Source of the DNA: SMTZ1-83 sp048884925
GTDB taxonomy: Archaea > Asgardarchaeota > Thorarchaeia > Thorarchaeales > Thorarchaeaceae
Length of the DNA: 23,154 nucleotides
Assembly (NCBI GenBank): GCA_048884925.1
Contig: JBHLQK010000020.1
Coordinates: forward strand, 1 to 23,154
Direction: 5' to 3'
Each line of letters starts with the position of its first letter. Positions within the stretch are counted from its first letter, which is position 1. A program made the translations under genes and the position numbers. Positions 14,940 through 20,846 of this stretch are shown in pieces. The notes beneath the pieces were generated by a model. That model was not told where the DNA came from. It saw only the letters and a program-made list of their open reading frames with translations, and did not search any database.

Positions 14940-15692
14940 ATGCGTTTATTCGATGCTCATACTCACATCGACATGAAGCATTTCCAAAATGATAGAGAAC
15001 AAGTCATCAGCAGAGCGAAAAAGGCTGGCCTCATTGGAATGGTGACTTCATCAATTGGACCTGGATCATTTCGAAGAACACTGGGGATAGTGAAGAAGCA
15101 TAGTAAGTATCTCTACCACACTGCTGGTTCTCAAGCATCTCGACTCACCGAGGATGAGGCACTGAAGATAATCTCGCTTATCCGGAAGTATTCTGCAGAG
15201 ATTGTAGCAGTTGGAGAGGTGGGTCTGGATTATCATTGGGTGAAAGATCAAAATCAACGGAAAGCGCAAGAACCACTGTTTAAGTTATTCATTGACCTAG
15301 CCAATGAACTCAAGCTGCCCTTAGTTATTCACTCCCGGAAAGCCGAAGCTCGTGCCACTGAGATATTGGAAAAGCATTCCGCAGTCAGAGTCCTGATGCA
15401 CTGCTATGATGGCCCAACAGAGGTAACAAAGCGAATTTCTGACAATGGTTGGAGTATAACACTTCCTGCCAATTTTGCCAAATACAAGAGTAGATCTGAA
15501 GCAGGGAAGGTCATGCCACTGGACCAGATTCTTCTAGAAACTGATGGTCCATATCTTTCACCTATAGAAAGCAGAAATGAACCTGCTAACCTCACATTTG
15601 GTTGTCAATCTCTTGCCAAATTGCTTGATCTGCCTGAAGAGCATATTGCAGAAGTGACTACGAATAATGCGTTGACTTTCTATAGTCTATAA
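14940..15692 (+). CDS. TatD-family metal-dependent hydrolase (putative DNase)
   Basis: This is an amidohydrolase-superfamily TIM barrel of 250 aa, the normal TatD size. Metal and catalytic residues are all visible: HTH at residues 7-9 (DAHTHID), Glu in VGEVGLDYH, His in LVIHSRKAE, His in LMHCYDG and Asp in LETDGPYL. Family members are metal-dependent nucleases, often 3'-5' exonucleases on DNA or RNA, with roles in repair or RNA quality control. I chose ATG 14940 because the HTH motif normally sits within ten residues of the start; an in-frame TTG at 14913 would add nine residues. AAGGAG lies 13 bases before the ATG. PAC2 follows after 56 bases. Confidence 0.92.
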   Translation: MRLFDAHTHIDMKHFQNDREQVISRAKKAGLIGMVTSSIGPGSFRRTLGIVKKHSKYLYHTAGSQASRLTEDEALKIISLIRKYSAEIVAVGEVGLDYHWVKDQNQRKAQEPLFKLFIDLANELKLPLVIHSRKAEARATEILEKHSAVRVLMHCYDGPTEVTKRISDNGWSITLPANFAKYKSRSEAGKVMPLDQILLETDGPYLSPIESRNEPANLTFGCQSLAKLLDLPEEHIAEVTTNNALTFYSL

Positions 15693-15723
15693 TACCAGTA
15701 CCGATAGGACTTAATGCGTTTGA

Positions 15724-15744
15724 CCTACAGCTATTAGATGTAGG
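15724..15744 (+). repeat. Short inverted repeat upstream of the PAC2 start
   Basis: CCTACA (15724-15729) and TGTAGG (15739-15744) are perfect inverted copies separated by nine bases. The right arm touches GGAAG, the likely ribosome site for the ATG at 15749. It could form a small RNA hairpin affecting initiation or act as a protein-binding dyad; six-base arms can also arise by chance. Confidence 0.4.
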
Positions 15745-15748
15745 AAGC

Positions 15749-16546
15749 ATGAAAATGTATACAAGGCGATATATTGACGTCGACGGGTCTACATTGAAGA
15801 ATCCTGTTGCAGTTTTGGGACTGCCAGGTATTGCAAATGTTGGAAGGATTGCGATTGACACTTTGGCAGCAGTTCTTCAAGCACAGCCTTTGATGGATTT
15901 CTTCTCAGATGACTTTCCCCCTCGCGTCTTTGTAAAAGACGGAATCGCCAACTTCCCTAAGAGCTCATTAATGCTTTATCGTGCAGCCCCAGATGAGCCT
16001 CATGACATCATACTTCTTTCAGCGGATTTTCAGCCAGCATCTGGACGTGGAGTATTCGAGTACGCTGATTTTGTTGTCCAAGAATTCACCGGGCTCGGAG
16101 TGAAAGAGGTCTATGCATTGGCTGCCTATGAAACTAGCTATCAGGAGTTCTTCGAGTCGTATCCGCAGCCGCCTCGTGTCTTCATCTCTGCCAGCTCATC
16201 TGAGTTGCTTGGCGCAATCTCCAGGATGGGTGGAACAGTGGCAACCGAAGAGGGCGTGGTGAACGGAGCTAATGGGTTTATCCCTGCATGGGCTGCCTCG
16301 ATGTATGATATGAAAGGAGCTTGCCTACTTGGAGAAACCCTCGGGATGATTAAAATGGACTACAGGGCAGCAAGAACTGTGCTAGAGAAGATTGGCTCCT
16401 TTCTTGAAATCAAAGCCTCCTTTGAAATTCTGGAAGATGACGTCACGAAAGTTATCGATTTTATCGAGTGGGCAAAGAAAGAAATCTCTCAGCGCGAATC
16501 ATCTGAGGATGCAGGAGATCGGCCAAGCGACCGATATATTGGATGA
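15749..16546 (+). CDS. PAC2-family protein (proteasome assembly chaperone-like)
   Basis: This is a 265 aa member of the PAC2/archaeal PbaB-type family. The hallmark is GLPGIANVGRIA at residues 24-35, a Gly-rich turn followed by a helix. The central alpha/beta core includes IILLSADFQP and GVKEVYALAAYET, then GGTVATEEGVVNGANG and LLGETLG. The C-terminal 45 residues are helical and end in a charged tail (SQRESSEDAGDRPS). Family members assist 20S proteasome assembly or bind related ring proteins; no proteasome gene is in the window. The ATG at 15749 follows GGAAG closely; ATG 15755 is an alternative. The stop abuts the convergent zinc-ribbon gene with no gap. Confidence 0.85.
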   Translation: MKMYTRRYIDVDGSTLKNPVAVLGLPGIANVGRIAIDTLAAVLQAQPLMDFFSDDFPPRVFVKDGIANFPKSSLMLYRAAPDEPHDIILLSADFQPASGRGVFEYADFVVQEFTGLGVKEVYALAAYETSYQEFFESYPQPPRVFISASSSELLGAISRMGGTVATEEGVVNGANGFIPAWAASMYDMKGACLLGETLGMIKMDYRAARTVLEKIGSFLEIKASFEILEDDVTKVIDFIEWAKKEISQRESSEDAGDRPSDRYIG

Positions 16547-16747
16547 TTACTCCACAAGCTCGGGCCTTAGGATATCGGTGATAGATGCCTGAGAATCAAT
16601 GTTGATGTAGAAATGATGGTCCTCGTGAATAACTTTGATTGTGAAGGGGAATCTCTTTGCCTTTTTCATGACATTGGGAGGCACTGATAGAACAGTTCTC
16701 TCGTCACAGACAGGACATTTCGCGTATCTCTTAAACAGATTCATCAT
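16547..16747 (-). CDS. Small protein with one CxxC motif, downstream partner of the 137 aa gene
   Basis: This 66 aa protein has CPVC at residues 11-14, then a basic helix (PPNVMKKAKRFP) and a beta-rich segment with His (VIHEDHHFYINID). Only one CxxC is present, so a full zinc ribbon is not seen; metal binding by a dimer or with the nearby histidines is possible. I do not recognise a named family, though similar short CPVC-FPF-HxxHH proteins may occur in Asgard genomes. Its ATG overlaps the upstream gene's stop (ATGATGA arrangement), which implies translational coupling and possibly a shared function with it. It converges with PAC2 end to end. Confidence 0.65.
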   Translation of the reverse strand: MMNLFKRYAKCPVCDERTVLSVPPNVMKKAKRFPFTIKVIHEDHHFYINIDSQASITDILRPELVE

Positions 16748-17157
16748 CCCCTATTGGCATTTACTTTCGAGTTTTCACTGACCATTAACACGGTGTCATG
16801 GCCCTCTAGATCATCAAGAACCTGTGTGAATAATTTAATTATTTGGTCTGGATTCATGTTCGACAGTTTATCACTATCAGTGCCAACAATTCTCAAATTA
16901 TGATACACATTAGCCTCGACAAGTATCTTGAGATTGCCTTCAAGTGATGCACTCAACACGAAGAAGTCATCGAAGTCCTTAAACTCGTTCTTAGGTCCCC
17001 TAAGCGTTGCCTTGATTCGCTCAATGCGGTTCGTCGACATAGCGTTCTCAAGCAGATATGCGCGTATAATCTGATTACCTACTTTGCGACGAATGTCTTT
17101 GAACTCTATGAGCGTACCATCTTCGTTTTTCAGCTTCCAAGGTCGTTCGGAACTCAA
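16744..17157 (-). CDS. Protein of unknown function, 137 aa, TTG start
   Basis: I do not recognise this protein. It is soluble, with a mixed alpha/beta character: an N-terminal charged segment with DIRRKVGN, a helix containing MSTNRIERIK, a strand-rich middle (DFFVLSAS, LKILVEAN), and a helix PDQIIKLFTQVLDDLEG followed by the strand DTVLMVSE. No cysteines or membrane segments. The start is taken as TTG 17157, because no ATG or GTG lies upstream in frame and a TATA-like element sits 34 bases before it. The first internal ATG (MSTNR) would remove about 40 residues. It overlaps the CPVC gene by four bases and forms a two-gene operon with it. Confidence 0.6.
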   Translation of the reverse strand: MSSERPWKLKNEDGTLIEFKDIRRKVGNQIIRAYLLENAMSTNRIERIKATLRGPKNEFKDFDDFFVLSASLEGNLKILVEANVYHNLRIVGTDSDKLSNMNPDQIIKLFTQVLDDLEGHDTVLMVSENSKVNANRG

Positions 17158-17186
17158 AGGACCACCGACATGAGCTCGTCCATGTC

Positions 17187-17193
17187 TAATATA
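17187..17193 (-). promoter_or_regulatory. TATA box for the 137 aa / CPVC gene pair
   Basis: TATATTA on the reverse strand, centred about 33 bases before the TTG start at 17157. This would give a leader of roughly 8 bases, typical of short-leader archaeal transcripts. Confidence 0.45.
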
Positions 17194-17280
17194 GAGGTTG
17201 CCTTTGTGTATGTTTGGGATGTGTTTCTGATGTATCGCAGGCCTAATGTTCTCAAGAGCTCATTGATGGAGCAGAATACA

Positions 17281-17289
17281 CTTATTTAT
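17281..17289 (+). promoter_or_regulatory. Possible TATA box for the seven-helix membrane protein
   Basis: CTTATTTAT lies about 60 bases before the ATG at 17345, giving a predicted leader of about 34 bases that contains GGAG at 17333-17336, eight bases before the ATG. Confidence 0.35.
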
Positions 17290-17344
17290 TGGGAAGCAAA
17301 CAGAACCGTACTAATGTTATCCAGAAGCCAATGGAGCTAGTAAG

Positions 17345-18064
17345 ATGTTACAGACCATTGATATGGCAATCAGAGAAGCGCACATAGGGCTTTGGTTCCT
17401 TGTAGTTGGGTACTATTTCTTCATCTTCATCTTCTTTCTCTTCTTTAGATACAAGAAGACAAGGAATCCGTTCCAGCTTGCAATGGCTCTATTCTTCCTC
17501 TTGCTCGCCATCGGACGATGTTTCTACTTCGTTGGAGACTTCTATGCGGACATAACATCTCTCTATGGTGGTTTGGACACGCAATTCTCAGTATTGCTCT
17601 CAGATCCCGCTCCTTGGCTTAGTGTGGGAGCTTTCTTCCAATGGATGGCACTTGCAATCCTTTCTGCGACAGCAGCATTCATGATATTTGGAAAGCGGTG
17701 GGCTGAGATTCTCTTCGCTATTCCGGCTGTATTAATTGGAATTGTATTGGCATTAGTCCCGTTAGCTGAACTGGACCGTCAGATTCTATCAGGTGGCGCT
17801 GGTGCTGTTTATGCACTATTCATTCCACTGCTATTCTGGTACTTAGCCTGGCAGTCGGGCGGCATTCTGAGACGCTCCAATTTCATGCTGGGATTTGGCT
17901 TCTTCGTCTTATTTGCAGGGAGAGTCATTCATGCTGCCCGTCATGCACTAGCAGAGGTAGTCTTTGCGGGATCATATACTATTCCTGGCATTTTAGCCCC
18001 AGGACTGATTATAATTGGTCTGATACTCATAGCAATTGGAAACGAATGGGGTCAGACCCAATAA
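17345..18064 (+). CDS. Seven-transmembrane-helix integral membrane protein, unknown function
   Basis: Seven hydrophobic segments are visible in 239 aa: about 16-36 (rich in Phe/Tyr), 45-66, 90-115, 118-140, 150-170, 178-198 and 212-232. Short charged loops separate them, for example RYKKTRN after helix 1 and LRRSN between helices 5 and 6, suggesting the N-terminus outside and these loops inside. There is no signal peptide and no attached soluble domain, so it is not an obvious histidine-kinase sensor. I see no retinal-type Lys in helix 7 (LAPGLIIIGLILIAIG), so it is not a rhodopsin. Helix 6 has Arg and His (GRVIHAARHAL). GGAG eight bases before the ATG marks the start; ATG 17363 is an alternative. 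Confidence 0.75.
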   Translation: MLQTIDMAIREAHIGLWFLVVGYYFFIFIFFLFFRYKKTRNPFQLAMALFFLLLAIGRCFYFVGDFYADITSLYGGLDTQFSVLLSDPAPWLSVGAFFQWMALAILSATAAFMIFGKRWAEILFAIPAVLIGIVLALVPLAELDRQILSGGAGAVYALFIPLLFWYLAWQSGGILRRSNFMLGFGFFVLFAGRVIHAARHALAEVVFAGSYTIPGILAPGLIIIGLILIAIGNEWGQTQ

Positions 18065-18099
18065 CGAGCTTGTCCATTACCAGGAACAATCTTGGGGTA

Positions 18100-18717
18100 T
18101 TACCCTACCTCTTTCCACTCAAGCATGTCCATATCTTCAAGAGTATGCAGAGATTTTACAACTTCCTTGAGTGACATCTTGAGTTCATAGGCAATGTCGT
18201 TGGTGGTCAATTTACCTTGACACTTCTTGGCCACATCAAATACAGTTTGAGTCATCTGACCAAGCCTTACTAGCATCGGAGAAACCTTGCCTTTCAGTAC
18301 AGGAACAATCACACGTTTCTCAGCGGCAGTTCCATTTTTGGTTATCTCATCAATTCTGGGGTAGAAGCCTGTAAAATGGTCCAAGCTTCCATCAAAGTTG
18401 GAGATGATGTGCTGGTATCCTTCCTTAAACTCATTTCCGACATCAGATAGAACCGCCTTAGCAGAAATCCTATCATCGATTTGGTCAATCATTCCTGCTA
18501 CCATAAAACCTTCATGCCTTGAAAGGACAATTTTGAATCCTTTGAAGCTCATGTCTTCTAGAACTCCGCCCCCACGCAACTCTTCGCCAAATGATCCAAC
18601 TGCCTGAAGGAACCCACCAACTAGGTTGTCATCTATTCCTCCATCTTCCGCTGCTCCATACGTCTTACTGATCAGGCATAGACCGCTCTCTGCAATTATG
18701 AACAACGCTTGGATCAT
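18100..18717 (-). CDS. Longin-like domain protein with C-terminal winged helix
   Basis: The first 125 residues have the longin/roadblock-like order typical of Asgard proteins: strand MIQALFIIAESGLCLISKTYG, a DDNLVGGFLQAVGSFGEEL helix, then strands FKGFKIVLSR and GFMVAGMID, and a helix with FKEGYQHIISNFDG. Eukaryotic longin domains occur in SNAREs, adaptor sigma/mu chains, TRAPP and SRX and contact small GTPases. Residues about 150-205 form a winged helix-turn-helix (VFDVAKKC, TTNDIAYELKMSLKEVVKSL, then DMLEWKEV). The fusion suggests a regulator or adaptor rather than a trafficking SNARE; this is inference. GAGGTG six bases before the ATG at 18717 fixes the start. It converges with the seven-helix gene across 35 bases. 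Confidence 0.75.
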   Translation of the reverse strand: MIQALFIIAESGLCLISKTYGAAEDGGIDDNLVGGFLQAVGSFGEELRGGGVLEDMSFKGFKIVLSRHEGFMVAGMIDQIDDRISAKAVLSDVGNEFKEGYQHIISNFDGSLDHFTGFYPRIDEITKNGTAAEKRVIVPVLKGKVSPMLVRLGQMTQTVFDVAKKCQGKLTTNDIAYELKMSLKEVVKSLHTLEDMDMLEWKEVG

Positions 18718-18769
18718 GCAAGCACCTCGTGCGGAGTATGTGTTTTATGTGAACGCCTATCCAATTTAG

Positions 18770-18779
18770 TCTTATATCA
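18770..18779 (-). promoter_or_regulatory. Possible TATA box for the longin-like gene
   Basis: Read on the reverse strand this is TGATATAAGA. Its centre lies about 57 bases before the ATG at 18717, predicting a leader of about 31 bases that includes GAGGTG at 18723-18728. Confidence 0.35.
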
Positions 18780-18855
18780 CTATTCGTGGTCTCCTAGACT
18801 AGTTGGGCACGGACTTTATCAAGACCACTTGTACGATTCTTCTTGGTGAAAGAGC

Positions 18856-19554
18856 TTGGACACAGCAAAGGATGCTAGGGTTCTTGTGCTGGAGGACGCG
18901 TTGAGGAGACTCAATGAAATCGTTGGCAATAGGAAGCTTCGTATGCACATCGAATACGCGAAATTGACGGAATCACTGAAGACTGCAGGCACTCTATTGT
19001 ATGAGGTGAAGTATTCCTATGTTGATGCCAAAACATTAGCTGAACTCGAAGCAACAAAGAATCTTTTAGAGGCTATAGTTGAGTTTTCTCGATTGTTTAG
19101 AGCCGCAGTTAAGTCCCAAGCATACAAATCCCACTCGGTCCATGAGAAACTGATATTGGCAGAGGTGCATTATGCTCTTGGCATTATAGAAGGATTTGAG
19201 CAGAGATTGCTGGATTCCAATGATGATCCAGCGCATGCCATCGATATCTTGGCTGTGGAAATCAGTCAGACGAAGGATGTGGAGGGCTCAAAGAACCTCA
19301 CAACTTGCAGATGCACGGATGGGAGTCGCATATGGACTATTGTCACGAATATTCCTACAGTAGTGACTGGAATGAAGCTGCCTTGTGCTGTCCTTCCGCC
19401 TGTCGAAATGATGGGTATAGTCAGCGAAGCTATGTTCTTGGGAGGAGAACCTCTTCCTGATAATGCCGAGCTCGGCTCAATCAAAGAACCAAACAATAAT
19501 GCGCTGGATCAAGCTCGAGCTCAAGTTCTTCAAATCACAAGGAGGATGATTTAG
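18856..19554 (+). CDS. Protein with helical N-terminus and CsaA/EMAP-II-like tRNA-binding OB domain
   Basis: This 232 aa protein has a helical N-terminal part (about 1-135) with no family name I can give. The C-terminal part (about 145-205) looks like the OB-fold tRNA-binding domain of CsaA, EMAP-II and PheRS-beta: a strand region RIWTIVTNI, then GMKLPCAVLPPVEMMGIVSEAMFLGG, where the PxxxxGxxSExMxLG pattern is the family signature. It would bind tRNA or structured RNA; a role in translation or tRNA metabolism is inference. The start is TTG 18856, six bases after GGTGA. The end carries AAGGAGGATG, the ribosome site of the MazG-like gene, whose GTG directly follows this stop, so the two are coupled. 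Confidence 0.7.
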   Translation: MDTAKDARVLVLEDALRRLNEIVGNRKLRMHIEYAKLTESLKTAGTLLYEVKYSYVDAKTLAELEATKNLLEAIVEFSRLFRAAVKSQAYKSHSVHEKLILAEVHYALGIIEGFEQRLLDSNDDPAHAIDILAVEISQTKDVEGSKNLTTCRCTDGSRIWTIVTNIPTVVTGMKLPCAVLPPVEMMGIVSEAMFLGGEPLPDNAELGSIKEPNNNALDQARAQVLQITRRMI

Positions 19555-19893
19555 GTGGATCTCAGTACGATTCAAAAGATAGCATCGGATTTTGAGAAGG
19601 AGAGAGGGTGGGATAAATTCAATGCATCCCTGGTTTTCACTCATCTCATTGAAGAACTTGGTGAGATATCCCGCCATATTACTATCCAAGAGGGATACAA
19701 GGTCATTGGTCTGGGACATGAAGCACCATCTCGGCCTGAACTGGCTAGGGAATTCGCTCAGGTTATGGCGCTTCTTATTCAGCTCGCAAACTTCTTTGAG
19801 ATTGACCTCGAAAAAAGTTTCCTCGCCGAACTTGAACTAATGAAAACACGATTTCCTTCTGACAAATGGTCGGAGCATATGAAAGATCGTTAG
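19555..19893 (+). CDS. MazG-like nucleotide pyrophosphohydrolase-fold protein
   Basis: A single MazG-type all-alpha domain in 112 aa. The first metal motif EExxE is intact (Glu 33, 34, 37 in LIEELGEISRH). The second motif, normally ExxD, reads E66-F-A-Q69, so the usual Asp is Gln. The terminal KTRFP segment matches the family's K-R-FP ending. Intact enzymes hydrolyse NTPs or dNTPs to the monophosphate and pyrophosphate for pool cleaning; the Gln may weaken metal binding or mark a different substrate. The GTG start follows the tRNA-binding gene's stop directly, with AGGAGGATG upstream. It ends flush against the convergent RAM-domain gene. Confidence 0.8.
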   Translation: MDLSTIQKIASDFEKERGWDKFNASLVFTHLIEELGEISRHITIQEGYKVIGLGHEAPSRPELAREFAQVMALLIQLANFFEIDLEKSFLAELELMKTRFPSDKWSEHMKDR

Positions 19894-20142
19894 TTAAGCA
19901 TCGTGTGTGATTGATTGAATGCCGAAAGTGACAACGACTCGGATAACTCCCTCTATTCCGCGAATTCTGTCATTAACGTATTGATTGATTTCTTCAGTAT
20001 CCTTGCCCGTCATCACGAGAAGCACATCAAACTCACCCATTGTCAACCAAGCTTCTTTGATCGTCTTGTCTCGTAATAATTCTCTAACGATTTTCTCATC
20101 ATCGCCCGGCGTAACAGACATGCTGACAAATGCGGTTATCAG
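19894..20142 (-). CDS. Stand-alone Lrp/AsnC RAM (ligand-binding) domain protein, probable CTG start
   Basis: This is the alpha/beta effector domain of Lrp/AsnC regulators without a DNA-binding domain. Visible elements: strand ITAFVSMSV, PGDDEKIVRELL helix, IKEAWLTMGEFDVLLVMTG (hairpin with the conserved GEFD), helix EEINQYVNDRIRGI and strand GVIRVVVTF. Such proteins form dimer or octamer rings and may sense amino acids or modulate full-length Lrp proteins. The ATG at 20121 would cut off the first beta strand ITAFV, which the family needs. The open frame extends upstream to CTG 20142, eight to nine bases after AGGAGGG, giving 82 aa that begin like other members of the family (M-hydrophobic-TAFV). 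I therefore start at CTG. Confidence 0.8.
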   Translation of the reverse strand: MITAFVSMSVTPGDDEKIVRELLRDKTIKEAWLTMGEFDVLLVMTGKDTEEINQYVNDRIRGIEGVIRVVVTFGIQSITHDA

Positions 20143-20157
20143 TGTATATTCCCTCCT
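20140..20157 (-). promoter_or_regulatory. Shine-Dalgarno plus CTG start of the RAM-domain gene
   Basis: On the reverse strand AGGAGGG (20157-20151) is followed by eight bases and CTG (20142-20140). The next ATG in frame (20121) is about 30 bases from the Shine-Dalgarno, too far for normal initiation. No ATG, GTG or TTG lies between. Confidence 0.6.
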
Positions 20158-20232
20158 AACTAGTGTGACTGGAAGGCTTTTTGACTAGCCATTACCCAAT
20201 GAGCTGAATTTCATTTGAGAATTACCAGTAGT

Positions 20233-20706
20233 CTATTTCATTCTTCGATAAGCTTCAAGCTCCTTCTTGGCCATCTCTTCAAGATCAGTGGTTGCAGCAA
20301 GGAGTCCTCGGGCCTTATTGTAGACCACTTTGATGTTCTGTTCTTTCGCCCATTGAGCTAGCCCACCGACCAGAGGTCCGAGTGCTGTTCTAGCAGCTTC
20401 GACAGTTCCAACGGCTTTGCCGTAGAGTTCCAACGCATTCTGCTTGTCCATTCCCGCCTCTGCAACTCGCAACCATACTAGTGCATGTATCATGTGCAAG
20501 GACTCGAGCATCAAGGTGGGCGACTTTGGGTTTTCCTGGACTCTCTGCAGAAATCTCTCTTTTCTTTCTTCGAAGACATCTTTGAAAACGCCAAAAGCCT
20601 TCTTGTGATTCCCCTTCTCCAGTTCTATGATTCCTCTCTGAAGTTTCTCATCAGATTCAGACAAAGCTTGAACACTCCTTGACCTTAGGGTTTGGGCCAA
20701 TTGCAT
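20233..20706 (-). CDS. Small helical-repeat protein of unknown function
   Basis: A 157 aa soluble all-helical protein. LQRGIIELEKGNHKKAFGVF resembles the first helix pair of a TPR-type repeat (small residue-Gly turn followed by Ala-Phe), and ALVWLRVAEAGMD with QNALELYGKAVGTVEAA suggests a second. The C-terminal 50 residues are basic and amphipathic. No catalytic motif is visible. The ATG at 20706 has no Shine-Dalgarno, but CATAATAG lies about 20 bases before it, so a leaderless transcript is possible. It is transcribed away from the PaaK-like gene and follows no operon partner. Confidence 0.62.
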   Translation of the reverse strand: MQLAQTLRSRSVQALSESDEKLQRGIIELEKGNHKKAFGVFKDVFEERKERFLQRVQENPKSPTLMLESLHMIHALVWLRVAEAGMDKQNALELYGKAVGTVEAARTALGPLVGGLAQWAKEQNIKVVYNKARGLLAATTDLEEMAKKELEAYRRMK

Positions 20707-20787
20707 GAAGTAGCCCGCACTATTATGGGTTTCTCCTTTGTTCCCTTATTCAGTGGGTGTATTACTCTATTGGACAACAACTCGCAA

Positions 20788-20797
20788 CTTTTATCTT
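20788..20797 (+). promoter_or_regulatory. TATA box for the PaaK-like gene
   Basis: CTTTTATCTT is centred about 54 bases before ATG 20847. The predicted transcript starts near 20819 and carries GGAGG (20835-20839), seven bases before the ATG. An in-frame GTG at 20757 lies upstream of this promoter and is unlikely to be used. Confidence 0.45.
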
Positions 20798-20846
20798 ATG
20801 GAATAGGTGCTCTGCTTCTTGTCTTTCCCGAGTTGGAGGCCAATTC

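Noticed and set aside
17345..18064. Microbial or helio-rhodopsin
   Set aside because: Seven helices are present, but helix 7 has no Lys for retinal attachment.
20757..20846. GTG start and 30 extra residues for the PaaK-like protein
   Set aside because: They precede the best TATA box, and ATG 20847 has GGAGG at ideal spacing.
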